DNA from: Pyrenula massariospora
Lineage: Eukaryota; Ascomycota; Eurotiomycetes; Pyrenulales; Pyrenulaceae
DNA length: 64,000 bases
NCBI GenBank assembly: GCA_021030905.1
Contig: JAGFMI010000018.1
Coordinates: 868,001 to 932,000 of the forward strand
Direction of reading: 5' to 3'
Both the position numbers and the translations under genes were made by a program. Shown piece by piece: positions 10,125 through 21,753 of the stretch. Under the pieces are notes generated by a model, which saw nothing but the letters and a program-made list of their open reading frames with translations, was not told the origin of the DNA and ran no database searches. Each line of letters opens with the position of its first letter. Within the stretch, counting starts at the first letter, position 1.

Positions 10125-12452
10125 TCACCGGATCCTCGCAGCTCCGTCAAAATCCCTCAAATCATCAAACAAGGGCGCCACCACCGTCTCAAAAACCGCC
10201 TGCTGAAACTCGTCGTTCTCCATCCGCGCGTCCCTTACCTCATTCCAGTACAGGCACTTCGTCGCGGCGTCGCCGTAGCGCGTACCGCTCTCGTCGTACA
10301 CGGAGTTTAGTAGGCGGAGTGCGGTCTTGAGGCTCTGGTGGTAGGGGTTCGGGTCGGCGTCTTCGGGGGAGTAGAGGGTGGAGAGGGGTGCACCGAGGGA
10401 GAGCTCGACGAGGGTAAGGCCCAGAGGGAAGAGGGGTTCGGCGCGGATTAGGTGGGAGGAGTGCGGAAGTAAGGTGGGAAGGGTAAGGTCTGTGTTAATT
10501 GGATCGTGCTGGGCGCTATTGGTGTCTAGCGTGACTGCGTTTAATTGGGTCCCTATGTCAATCCCATTCTGGGTGGACGGTTCTAATTCCGGAGTCCAGG
10601 AGACGAAAGGTTTATCAACGGCGGGCTTTGAGGTGTGGTCGCTCCCAAGAAAGCGTATATCCTCCGAAGACCAATACCGTTTAAGCCATGATCCATCCAT
10701 CTCGAGCACACTAGAGGCCAGAACGGCAGCGAGGTACAGCCTATCTCGGCGACTCAATCGTCTGGCTAGGAAAGACGAAGAGGACTTTGGGCATAGCAGG
10801 TCCCTTAGACTCTCCATCTTCTGATTTGTTGACTGTTTGTCAGGGAGTTCTCCAACGAAGAAATCATGCCGGTGTCTGCTGCTGGAATTATCGTCGTCAA
10901 GTAAGAAGCCCAGGGATCCCTCGTGTCCCGGTTTGATTCCGCAAAGAGTTGCGCAAATGTCATTTATTGATGACGACGGTAAGGGTGATGGCGGAGGTGA
11001 AAGGACGCTACTATTTCCGAGCGTTGATCCCGATAACGACGGCGTGGAAGTATGGTTCAAGGAAGGATTGTTATAACGGTCGAGTGCAAACCTGATAATC
11101 TTCTTCCGGCTGAGCGACGGAGAGCTGGGTGTAAGATTTTCGGGATTATTGTGGGCCTGAGCGTCTGCGTAACTGTCTGGACGCCAATGGTCTATGAAGT
11201 TGCCGTTCTGATAACTTTTGGCCGTTTCTGGAAGTGCCGTCGGAGTAACTTCCAGTTCTTGCCACTCAAGCGGGTGTGGTAGCTTCTGAGGTCCATAGCT
11301 ATCTGATAACAAATTGAGTAGCAGCCGGAAGCGTAACGGTTGTTCACGTCGAATGTTCGCGTCATTTCCTCTTGGTTCAAGCCTAATGTTCACTACATGC
11401 CGAACTCGACAAGGACATTTCCAATGGCTATTACCTTTCTTAATCAGCATCTTATGAAGACTGATTGCAGACCTGCGAATACTGGGGAAATCTGAAGCTT
11501 TATGCTTCGGTCGTCGTCGACGTTTTCTAATAGGTTCCAAATAGCGGCTTTGATGTGTGAGCTCGCGCAAATCAGTGTTAGCTTTTTCAATTTTCCGCAT
11601 CAACTCGCTGTAAGTGCTCTTTGATAGAACCACTTTCAGGCGTTCGACTTGGCGTTTGATTGAGCTTCCGTCTTCCCAGGAAATCTAACCAATATTAGCA
11701 AAGCAGACATACCAAGCAGACATACAACGCTAGGATCAATTAATGTCTTGTGGTATCAAGCAGAGAGTGATATAATAGCTCCCTTCAGTAGACGATCTTT
11801 GGCCCTTAAGGACCCATAGGGAAAGTTTCAAGCGGGATCTCCTCATCCCGGTTCGTACTTTACAGGACTCAAATTCAGAGTGTAGGATGAGGGTACTACC
11901 CATTTAGGAAGGAAGCAAGATAAACCTGAGAAATAGTAGTGGAGCGCTAGCAGATGGCTGTTCCTTTCGAATGTTTTCTCAACGCCAACATTCAGGAGGT
12001 AAGTGTAGAGAAGGGTACAGTTCCATGGAACCATTTCCTAGAGGCAGAGAATAAGTGCCACGTACCTTTCCATTCGCGTCAATGCAAAGCTTTTTCTTCA
12101 CTATCTGGAGAGTTTGGTGGAGCTCGCATATAGTGGCCAGATACGAATCGTAAGAGTGGTCCAACCGCTCTCGAAGTTGTGTTGCGTATTCGGGGCGCTG
12201 CCACAGAGATCCTCCAGGCGCACGGATGAGCTCGCCCAACTCCTCTTCGGATTCCACGAACCCGAGCAATTCCTCAAGGGTGTCTAAATACCAGACTCGC
12301 TGAGTTTCGAGCTGTCTTTTATACCCGTCGAGCTCTCGACGATATCGACGCCACGTTTTCACAGTTTCTATTCCCTCCGCGTAGGCCTTGAGCCCGCTCA
12401 CAACGACTGGAAAAACTGCCAGCACAAGGCCGGCAACTTCAATCCCGCTCAT
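10125..12452 (-). CDS. DUF7580-type fungal protein (degenerate kinase-like C-terminus)
   Basis: The model is complement(join(10125..11684,12066..12452)), 648 residues, with a 381-bp intron, long for this window. Exon 1 (MSGIEVAGLVLAVFPVVVSG) has the hydrophobic-helix start and Trp/Arg-rich helical segment common in fungal NLR-associated and DUF7580 proteins. It ends DANGK and joins ISWEDGSSIKRQVERLK in frame. The C-terminus (FPLGLTLVELSLG, then DAATKCLYWNEV and FETVVAPLFDDL) has the layout of the protein-kinase C-lobe without catalytic residues, as DUF7580 proteins show. Residues about 330-420 are low-complexity Ser/Pro. These proteins are fungus-specific, lineage-expanded and biochemically uncharacterised; a link to non-self recognition is inference. 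It is divergent from the mosaic gene at 13174. The start could lie six codons upstream (12470). Confidence 0.78.
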
Positions 12453-13173
12453 TTTGTGGATTTTCCCCAATGGACAGTCAGCGCACCCAGCGATCGAACT
12501 CTGTAGAGCATGTGGTGCTTCGCTCGCACGTTGCTATGCCAGGGCCCGCATTACAGTCATGACTCGATATAAGCAGTCCTTAGAAGATAACAAAATTCTG
12601 TTGATTGACTGTACAACTTTGACAATGTCTCATCGGCCCCGGTTCACTGTAATTATGGCAATGAAGGCCTCTGCTTCAAATGGAGGGGAGTCGGGTTGCT
12701 GTGAGAAAATTGCAATTGAATGGATATCATCTGTCTATGTCGAGACTTGACTGTATAAGGCTTTCAGCGGCACTATCTAGAAGAAGATTGAATTAACTAA
12801 TATGAAACGTTTTTGTAGCAAGTGTTGGCGTCTGCAAACAGTGGACAAAATGGCCCCTCATTAGGCTGAGGCAAAGCGAGGCTGGGCGTTAGAAGTCGTG
12901 GCGCGTCTAAATTACATCGGGCGGGCGCAAATGCTAACAATCAGATGCGCCACGACTTCTGACACCCAGCCTCGAAGTCCTTCGGCGCTAGGCTGCGGAC
13001 TGGTCACCTTTTGCAGCTCACAGCGCTCTCTTTGTCTAAAGTATCTAGCAAGCTCTAGACACTTCAGGCAAAAATAGATGAGTAGAGCCGAGGAAAGCAC
13101 TACCAAAGGTATTGTTTATGCGCAAATAAAGCTTTGAGACAATTCCTCGGCACCTGCGAAAGAATTAAGTGAC
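12453..13173. promoter_or_regulatory. Shared intergenic region of the DUF7580 / mosaic gene pair
   Basis: The region holds the 5' flanks of both divergent genes and the hairpin at 12877-12974. Short ORFs here are not protein-like. Confidence 0.4.
12877..12974. repeat. Hairpin: 32-bp inverted repeat with a 34-bp spacer
   Basis: Positions 12877-12908 are the reverse complement of 12943-12974 at 29 of 32 bases. The three mismatches are all transitions. The arms begin CGAGGCTGGG. It could be a small MITE, a fold-back in a transcript leader, or a microRNA-like precursor. No flanking target-site duplication is obvious. Confidence 0.85.
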
Positions 13174-16100
13174 ATGGAGCCTTCAATATCTACTTCTTTA
13201 ATATCTTCTCTGCAGCTATTCAACGGCCTCATAAGTGCGAACAAATTTGGGAACACCCAGGAAACAGCTTGGGAGGCTTGGAAAGATGAGCTTGGGAGGC
13301 TTCGAGTGTGGGCAGCGAACATTGGCGCCCACCAGTCTGGTCAATCATCTTTGGACTATCGATTGCGTGATGCCTCTCATATCAAAGTCCAAATTGTCGA
13401 TCTGTTAGAGGACTTGCAAAGACTCCTTCAAGAAGCGGAGGAACTTATAAATGAAGACTTCCAATCGAGCACGCTGGAAGACCAGTCATCAGCTAGTCCC
13501 GAAGCACGAGACCCTGCAAACAACGTTGATGCATTTGAAGATGTGCCTGACGAAGTTGAGGATGAAAGCGAGCTACAGCAAATTCATCGCGAGATAAAAG
13601 ATGCGATCAATTGCCTGTTCAAAATGTCTATGCTGATTCGAAATCCGGCACGACATGATCGAGTTGTTGGATCTCGGAAAGGCGAAACGGTAGCCTTTGA
13701 ACCATACGATCGTGATCACGTTTCTCACAAGTTCCCTAACGCAGATGGACCCATCATTGATCGACTAGGCCTCGCTATCACGCGGAGAAGACAAGATCTC
13801 AAATATCGGGAGAGGCACCGTGCTAAGCTGAGCCAGGGCATTACGCACCATACTCATGATGCATTGAGTGACGGAGCCACTCGAACCGAATCTTATCACG
13901 AGAAAGCATCGACGGTCATGTCTCCGACAATTGCTACAGACTTTGTAGCCACTTACATCGACTTTGAAGATGCAGCCTCAAATTCTGGCGTCAGTCAAAC
14001 GTCATATGCTGCATCGATTGAGGGTGGCGGAACAATATCAGTGCCACCACCACCGACAGAGTCCAAAAATGAGCAGCCCTTCGAATGCCCATACTGCTAT
14101 TTTGTGATTACAATCAGAAACCGCAGGGCCTGGACAAGACACGTCTTCAAGGACATAATGCCTTATTGCTGCGTATTCCCGGATTGCAGGAGCGCAGGGA
14201 AACTGTACTCAAGTCGACGAGAATGGTTTCACCACGAAATGACGACGCATATGAAGGCTTATTGTGAAGACGCATCTCACGCTATATGTCCGCTATGTCA
14301 AGAAGTTCAAACCCCCAGACAACGTATCGAACAGCATCTTGCCCGGCATTTGGAAGAGCTGGCTCTTTTCGCCGTGCCACATATTTCTTTGGAAGATGAA
14401 AGAGGCTCTAACGAGTCAAGAGCGGGCATCAATGATACGCCGTCAGATTCCGAGTCTGAAAAGGAGATAGCTTTGGATGAATCTGTGACAGGGCGAGAGC
14501 AAGACTCGGAGAGTGGCGTCGCTGATCGCGCTACCGAATATGAAGGGAGACCGTGGACCGGAAATGAGGACTCGATCCTTCTAGCCTCGGTGCAGGAAAG
14601 TCAGTGGGCGAACAGCAATTACGGCATTTCCTGGCAATCAATAGAACTACCTTATGGTCGGTCACGCGCAGAATGCGAGCAGCGTTTTGAAGAATTGGCC
14701 AAACTTCCGCTCTACGCTAAATGGAAGCTTCGAGCCTCCAAAATTTGGGAGAAGATATCCAACCAGGCCGCGCGTGATAGCGGCAGCCAGCAACAGCCAC
14801 CTTGGGATCAGGCTTCTGACGCCCAACTTCTGCTCTCAACATTGCATAACCCGGAGGGACGGTATGATTGGCTGGATCAGGAACCCCTACTGCCTTCAAA
14901 ACCCAGAGAAAGGTCCTCTGAGGATAGGCTGAAGAGATATGAGTTTTTGCAGGGTCTTGGTTCCCGAACCGATACGCTCTTTGTATGGAATATCTCACCT
15001 TTGACCAGTCTCGAAACGTTGGGGAGGCTACTCAGTACACATCGCATGGCCAGGCGCTTGTACATCCCAGTTGATCGCGAAACTGGAGCGCGTCGGGGTT
15101 TTGGATACGCTTTATATGATTCTCCTAAAGACGCGCAAGCTACTATGGAGAAACTGAGAAATCCGGTATTGGATGGCCGCGACTTGAGGTTCGATTACGC
15201 CGCATACTTTCCTCAGGACGTGGCACCAATCTTGGGAAAGACAGAGGTCTACTGGGAGCCTCTGCATACAGAACAAGAGCTCAGCAGCATCGGCGAGATG
15301 GATAAGGATGGTACCGACTTTATGGCGGCTCTGGAAAAAAATGTGAAAAAACCTGATGATATTGTGCAGCTGAACACAGCAAGAGATACACTGGGTACAG
15401 AGAACTCTCCTGCTATTGATGAGACTGAGGAAGCCTACAAGCATATGAAAAGCCTTAAAGGGTTGGCTCGTGAGAGCCAGATACGAGCAGCCCTCGAGAC
15501 AGAGGAGTTTAAATTGGCAGCTGAAGCAGCGGCGGCGGCAGAAAAAGAAGAGGAAAGAGCTGCTATAGACAACAGTTTGGAAGATCTAGAGGGCCCTGAT
15601 GCCCTAATACTATTACATGACGGTGATAGGTTCATCGCAATGTTTGAACCATATTCCATAGCCGAGGGAAAAGTCACCATCAGAGAGATCCGAGAGCGTG
15701 CCGTCAAGGCATTCGTAAAAGACGGAAATCAGCGGCAAATGAAACTTCTGTATAAGGGAAAAGAGCTAATTGATGATTCTAGAACAGCAAAGTCAGAAGG
15801 CTTGAAGATGAATTCTAAAGTTGCTTGTCTAGTAGATCAATTTCGAACGCCATTTATCAATCCCCGTCACCAATGCGGTGTCGCTGTCACTGATCACACT
15901 TTCTGCCGGAAATGCCTGCATTGCACAACACATAGCACTGCCGAAAAACGCGCTGTACATGGACGGGGGGCAAGCTATGAGCAGCTGTTCCAGGAGCACG
16001 AATCAGATCACCAAGATGAATATCTCGAAGCTACTGACAATTCGTCAAACATTCTACACACTCATCCGATAGAAACAGAGATGGCAGCAACCACAAGTAA

Positions 16101-17180
16101 TGACTCTGTACCTAAGAAGGTTGCTTTCGAGCTGGTGCTTGACCAAGAAACAAAGAATCAATCACGTGCTCCTCTTAGAATACTGATTAATGCTTCTGAT
16201 ACCACAGAATTGATCATTGGAACGGTGAAGAATTTCTACGACATTCACGACAATAAAGAAATGAACTTTCAGAACTCCAACGGAGAGAGTCTCATTCCCA
16301 GCTATTCCAGCATGATTAATGATACAACAATCTATGTCCGCATCCTTGAGCGATCAAAGCTTGAACCAATCAAGTTCACGGATGCGGTTGGCCGCAAGTT
16401 CACTTTTCCATTTCATCTCTGCTCAAAATGGCAGGTAAGCGTGCGAATAAATGGACTTGCTGCGGAAAATTCTGACCTATTCTCTAGGGTATGAAAGAAT
16501 TAGTCCGTCAGGCGTTCCTCCCCGTTGAAGACATCGGCCCCAGTGTCGCTGAGGGGCATTATGATCTTTTCGGCCCAGATGGTCATATCATCCTGCCGCA
16601 AGCCTGGGACGCAGTCATTCGGCCGGGTTGGACGATTACAATGCAGATGTGGCCTTTATCGGGAAGGCCTAAAGCCCCTGACTTAGTTCCTGCAATCGAT
16701 GATGACCAATCGATCCTCGAAAATGCCTCAAGGCCGAGGGCAAGTGAAGCCTATCAAAACGTGACAGCAGCCGTGGATCTAGACAGGCAATGCGGCGTTA
16801 CTCTTAGTGACGGTGCTCCCTGCCCTCGATCCCTGTACTGCGTGAAACACGAGAAAGATGCCAAGCGAGCAGTCACTGGACGATCCATGTCTTTTGATCA
16901 ATTGCTCGGCATCAGAGACAGCTTGTCAGTCCCACTGGAAGAGCCTTCTTCTCTTTTCAGGCCTGAAATGAAAGATCACAAGGGCAACATACCTGATGGC
17001 GCAACGTGGACTAAAGTTGCTCGAAATGTAGTCGATGCTGCGGTACTTGAAGAGTTTGACCAGCCTTTCGAAGAGCGAGATGAATTTTTCATCATCAAGC
17101 GTGTTCTCTCCAGAGATGAAATTCAAATGCTAGTGGATGAAACCAGAGAAATTCAAATTCGGGAGGACAATCTTACTTGA
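13174..17180 (+). CDS. Mosaic C2H2 / SANT-like / RRM / ubiquitin-like / double SCA7 protein
   Basis: The model is join(13174..16434,16488..17180), 1317 residues, with one 53-bp intron that joins CSKWQ to GMKELV. Domains in order: an N-terminal helical region of the kind seen in fungal NLR-associated proteins (1-200); AcuF-type C2H2 fingers (about 305-395; ECPYC, then CVFPDC, REWFHHE and CPLCQ); a SANT/Myb-like segment (about 460-515, RPWTGNEDSILLASV); an RRM (about 600-680, RNP2 LFVWNI and RNP1 RRGFGYALY); a charged Ala/Glu helix (about 765-800); a ubiquitin-like domain (about 834-890, RQMKLLYKGKELIDD as in BAG1-type UBLs); SCA7 knuckle 1 (C901, C911, C917, H920); a second ubiquitin-like stretch (about 985-1062); a ULD-type domain (about 1065-1150, GRKFTFPFHLC and GHYDLFGPDGHIILP); SCA7 knuckle 2 (C1189, C1199, C1205, H1208); and a C-terminus like DUF8035 (about 1262-1310, WTKVARNVV and FEERDEFFIIKRVL). 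RRM suggests RNA binding, and SCA7 suggests nucleosome binding as in SAGA ataxin-7. The combined role is unknown. Confidence 0.85.
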
Positions 17181-18146
17181 TAAGCAAGCAAGCAAGCACC
17201 GAGTCTAAGGCTAAACATGTCAGATCGGTGTTGCAGTGTGTCGCGGAGGCCTTACTAGAAATATACGAATAAGCATTGAGAGATTTATCCCCTGTCGGCC
17301 AATTTGAAGAATAAGCAAAACCTCATGCAGGGTCCGTGAAGGTGGACCTTACTAACTTGCTACCTCATAAACGTTACGACTTAGCCGATTTTAGCGTCAA
17401 TAGAAAATACCGTATTTCTTGGGCTTCCCATTCTTTAATTCTTGTGCTGATCTCGAAGCCCTCTTTCAAATACGTTGATGGATACTTGTGCGCCTGGGTC
17501 ATTAAGTCAACGAGCTATCGGTTGTGTCTCCAGAAGGCTGCGGTTAGAGCGACTACATTTTCAGAAGCCATTTCAGCAATTATTGCTCTTTGCAGCTGCA
17601 ATAAACGATTTCTTCATTTTAGCATATTGCACAACTTAGGCGATGCAAAAGTCATGTTGTGGAGTTTTGTAGAAATCTCAAAGAGAAGTCAATTGCGAGC
17701 TAGGGGTGCCAAGTTTGGTCTTCCATGCATCGCATTTCGGACCAAAACGAAAAGACGTTTCTCATTTACGTTGACACTCATGACGGGATGGTTACGAAGG
17801 TAGAAGTGAGAAATGACTCGCCTTCTCTAGTGTTGACTGTAAAATCCTCTATTCACAAGTAGAAGAAGGATGACTAATGTTGTCTAGACCTATTCTCTAC
17901 TAGCAAGCTAATTGCTGAAGAGAAAGACAGCATAGATGTAAACGCTCTCGACCATTATCCTGGACATGTATGGTAGAATATTCAAAGGCAGCCAGAGGAA
18001 TAAGTCGAGGGAATGTCTTCGGCCCTCGGTGGGTCGGAAGCTGCCCCGAAATCTTGGCATACGCACTTGCTGATTTTCTTAGTGAGAACAACTTTTGCGC
18101 AAAGCTATGATCGACCGGCAGCCCGCCGACAATTTTTTCTCAAGGC
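17181..18146. other. Intergenic before Nop14
   Basis: It starts with a short (CAAG)n run at about 17183-17198. The plus ORF at 17336-17803 lacks a family-like pattern and is not called. The right end should hold the Nop14 promoter. Confidence 0.4.
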
Positions 18147-20922
18147 ATGGCCCCTTCGCAATTAAAGCAGCTCAAAACTTCATTGAAGGAGCATGGCCTT
18201 ATTGGACCTCAGAAGTCAAAGAAGCAGAAGCGGCAGTCCACGAAAAATCGAGGAGACGCGCAAAAGAATCTGCAGAATACGGCAGTCCTTCAAGGCATCC
18301 GAGAGCGATTCAACCCTTTTGAGGTTAAGGCACCAGCGCGCAGGGCAAAGTTTGACAGCTTCAGCATTCAGAAAAATGGTAATGGGGTGCAGGGACGGCC
18401 AGGAGTCACGAAGGGTCTTGGGGAAGAAAGGGTGACGTATTATGGCTGCAACCTAATCGGCATGAGCTAATTGCTTTTCGCAGAGACGCGATACACTCCT
18501 TCAAGAAATGCGCCGACGTCATAAGATTGGCGGGATCGTTGATCGACGGTTTGGCGAAAACGACCCCTCAATGACACCCGAACAGAGGGCTGCAGAAAGA
18601 TTTGCACGAGAAAGTCAAAGGCAACAAAGAAAGAGTTCGATTTTCAATCTTGAGGATGACGAAGAAGGAGGTGTTAAGCTTACACACATGGGTAAAGCTC
18701 TGCTACTTGGTGACGCCAGCGCAAGAGATGACTATGCAGAGAGCGATCTGGACGAGCCTGAACAAGAGGTAGAGGCTGACGGGAGACCGCGAAAAAAGAG
18801 GCGGCTGTCTGCAAGCGGCCTCGCTGGGCTCCAAGAGCAACCGGAAATTGCAGATCTCCTCCCGGAGCAAAAGAAGTCGAGGCAGGAAGTCATGAAAGAA
18901 GTTATTGCAAAGTCTAAATTACACAAATACGAAAGGCAACAGGCCAAAGATGATGATGACGATCTCCGAGCTGAACTTGACAAAGGACTTCCGGACTTCC
19001 TAGAAGCTATGAGAAAATACAAGCCTCCTGTGCCACCTGTTTCACTGATCCGAAATGGCGCCACCATGAATCCAGACAGAGAGGCGCTTTTAAATGGCAA
19101 GGACAGAAACGAAGCCGATAGAGAGTACAATGAACGTGTCCGTCAGATGGCATTAGATCAGAGATCAAAACCAAGTGATAGGAGGAAGACTGAAGAAGAG
19201 AAGGCTATAGATGAAGCAGCGAGGCTTCAGGAGCTTGAGAAGAACCGGGTTCGACGAATGCACGGCCAGTTGGAGAGCTCGGATGAGGATAGCGAGGTAG
19301 GCGAGACGAAACTAGATAATCCGGACGAAGATGATGCAGAGCTCTTCGGGCTTAAGACGATCAACTCGAGAGGCAAAGACGAAGAACGTGAAGGCCTCGG
19401 CATTGAGGATGAAGATGATTTCATCATTGATGAAGACCTGATTGCGAGCGATTCAGAAGCAGAGCCCTCGGCCAAAGATAATGAATCAAATCTATCTCTG
19501 GATCCCAATTACGAAGAGGAGGAGGAGGAAGAAGAAGCCGAATTTCCCAATGGCCTTATGTTGCCGAAAACAAACCGCGATTTCAGCAGACTTGAGGATC
19601 AGAACGACCTGAGCATAGTCGAGAACGACATAATAGCCTATACATATCCTTGTCCAACAAGCCATGGAGAATTCTTGGAAATTACCCGAAAAGCTCCTTC
19701 CGAAGACCTCCCACTTATAATCCAGAGGATTCGCGCGCTCTATCATCCAAAGTTAGATAGCTCGAATAAAAAAAGGCTGGAAAATTTTAGTGCAATACTT
19801 GTGGAGCATATAGTGCACCTTGCGAAACAGAAACCTCGCCCTCCTGTTGCGGTCCTAGAGACTGTAACTAGAAATCTCCATTCTATGGCCAAAAGCTATG
19901 CTCATGGCGTCGGTTCTGCCTTTCTTGTCGAGCTGAAGAGGATTTCCGATACACGACCATTGGAACTACTGCCTCAAGATCTTATACTACTAACCAGCGT
20001 CTTTACTATATTCCCTACATCAGACCATTTCCACTCTATCGTGACACCTTCCATATTGACAATAGCGCGCTATTTGGGACAGAGCCTGGTCGGATCATTG
20101 CAGAACCTCGCGACAGGAGCATATTGCTGCTCGCTAGCTCTACAATATCAAACAATAGCTAAACGCTACGTGCCAGAAGTCATTAATTATCTCTTGAGTG
20201 GACTGTTACACCTGGCTCCTTCCGCACCCGAGAGGACCCCGATCTCTCTCACCTACCGGGCATCAGCTATTTCTCTGAGGATCCAAAAGAAGGTTGAGGC
20301 TTCGTCCAAAACCCTTGAATTTTGGACAATGCTTCAGGATGAGGATGATCGAGACGAGAGGAGAGTTGCCGTAGCTCATAATCTGCTGGCCCAACTGAGA
20401 ATGGCAGCAAGTCTTTGGCAATCAAAGTCTGCTTTTCCCGAAATCTTTGAACCAGCGATCAGTGTTCTATCACACCTAGAAACAAAGCCAAACAAACGGT
20501 GTTTCACTCCATTTCTTGCAGCGTCCATACATTCCCTGAAGCAATCTCTCTCAGAGTCTCTGGGACGTTCTTTGGAAACCAGGGCTCCACTCTATCTTCA
20601 CAACCATCGGCCTCTTCCTATCAAAACATCGATTCCCAAATTCGAAGACTCCTACAAACCCGGTCGCTACAATGATCCGGATCGTGAACGTGCTCAGCTC
20701 AATAAACTCCGGGCCGAGCACAAACGGGAGAGAAAGGGAGCAATGAGGGAATTGCGCAAGGACGCTAATTTCATTGCAAGGGAGACTTTGCGGGAGAAGA
20801 AAGAAAAGGACGTTGCATACGAACAGAAGTTTAAGAAGCTTATTGCGCAAATCCAGGGTGAAGAGGGCAAGGAAGCGAATGACTATGCGAGGGAGAAACG
20901 AAAACGAAAAGGAAAGTTTTAG
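18147..20922 (+). CDS. NOP14: Nop14, small-subunit processome protein
   Basis: The model is join(18147..18431,18484..20922), 907 residues. A 52-bp phase-0 intron joins GLGEER to RRDTLLQEMRRR. Nop14 signatures are present: RERFNPFEVK near the N-terminus, then KIGGIVDRRFGENDPSMTPE, acidic blocks in the middle, a helical C-terminal half, and a basic lysine-rich tail ending KRKRKGKF. Nop14 is an essential nucleolar component of the 90S pre-ribosome, needed for 18S rRNA maturation and 40S production together with Noc4 and Emg1. The length fits fungal orthologues. It is a housekeeping gene, so this segment is probably syntenic between relatives. Confidence 0.96.
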
Positions 20923-21753
20923 GTTTTGATGTGAGTTACCATGACGGATTTTGATCTTGTGACGCGATCTGTGCTCGAAAAGGAGCTTCAACTCCCTCGA
21001 TGGCAGTGAAAGCACTGGCTTCTGACCTTTCTGTGCTACACTTACCAAAGTTATCGAGCTATTGGCTCCCTCATCAAAAAATTGTAATGTACTACAGTTC
21101 CGTGAGACGGTCGCTCGCTACAGCTATCAATGTGTATAGAGCTAAGTTACGGCAACATGTCTTCTCTCAAGCGGACTTTTGGTCTCTCACATTGCATGTG
21201 GGCTACATGTTGCTCTAGAAGATTCAGATGAATACTCATTCTTGATTTTAATGGTGCGTTTATCGGTTTCCCTTTTATTAGATATGAGAATCTGGTTTTT
21301 GAACTCCGTCGTTTCCTCTCTAAAGGCTAGCCTTGACATCCACCGTACCATGGTTCTGGACGTCTTTTGAGCACTTTCCGGAGTTATTTGCGTTTCCCAG
21401 ATTTTGACAGAATTGGCGCAAAACCGAATTTTCCGATACCCAAAAATTATTTGAAGCTTCACTTCTCCTTTGAATAGATTCTCTCTTAAGCAGGTTTTGA
21501 CAGCTCTTAGCCCTTTTTGATTTTGACGATCGCTACGCAGCCGGGGTTTCTAATTCTCAAATCTGTACTCTAAAGAACTCCAAAGCCAATACTCCCAAGG
21601 TCTCAATTCTTATTGACGACTTTCAAATCCTGCCTTCGGCGGATCTCCTTCCCTGCAGGCTACTGGCGACCCATTCTCACGAGATCTTTTGAGCTGAATA
21701 ACTTGTCTCAGCAAGAAAGCATTTAAACTTCTCATCAACTCATCAGAAACAAA
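20923..21753. other. Intergenic
   Basis: It separates the Nop14 stop from the next plus-strand gene. The short ORFs in it have no protein-like pattern and no repeat was recognised. Confidence 0.5.

Noticed and set aside
17336-17803. 155-residue plus ORF after the mosaic gene
   Set aside because: It has no conserved pattern, no clear start context and no connection by splicing to the upstream gene.
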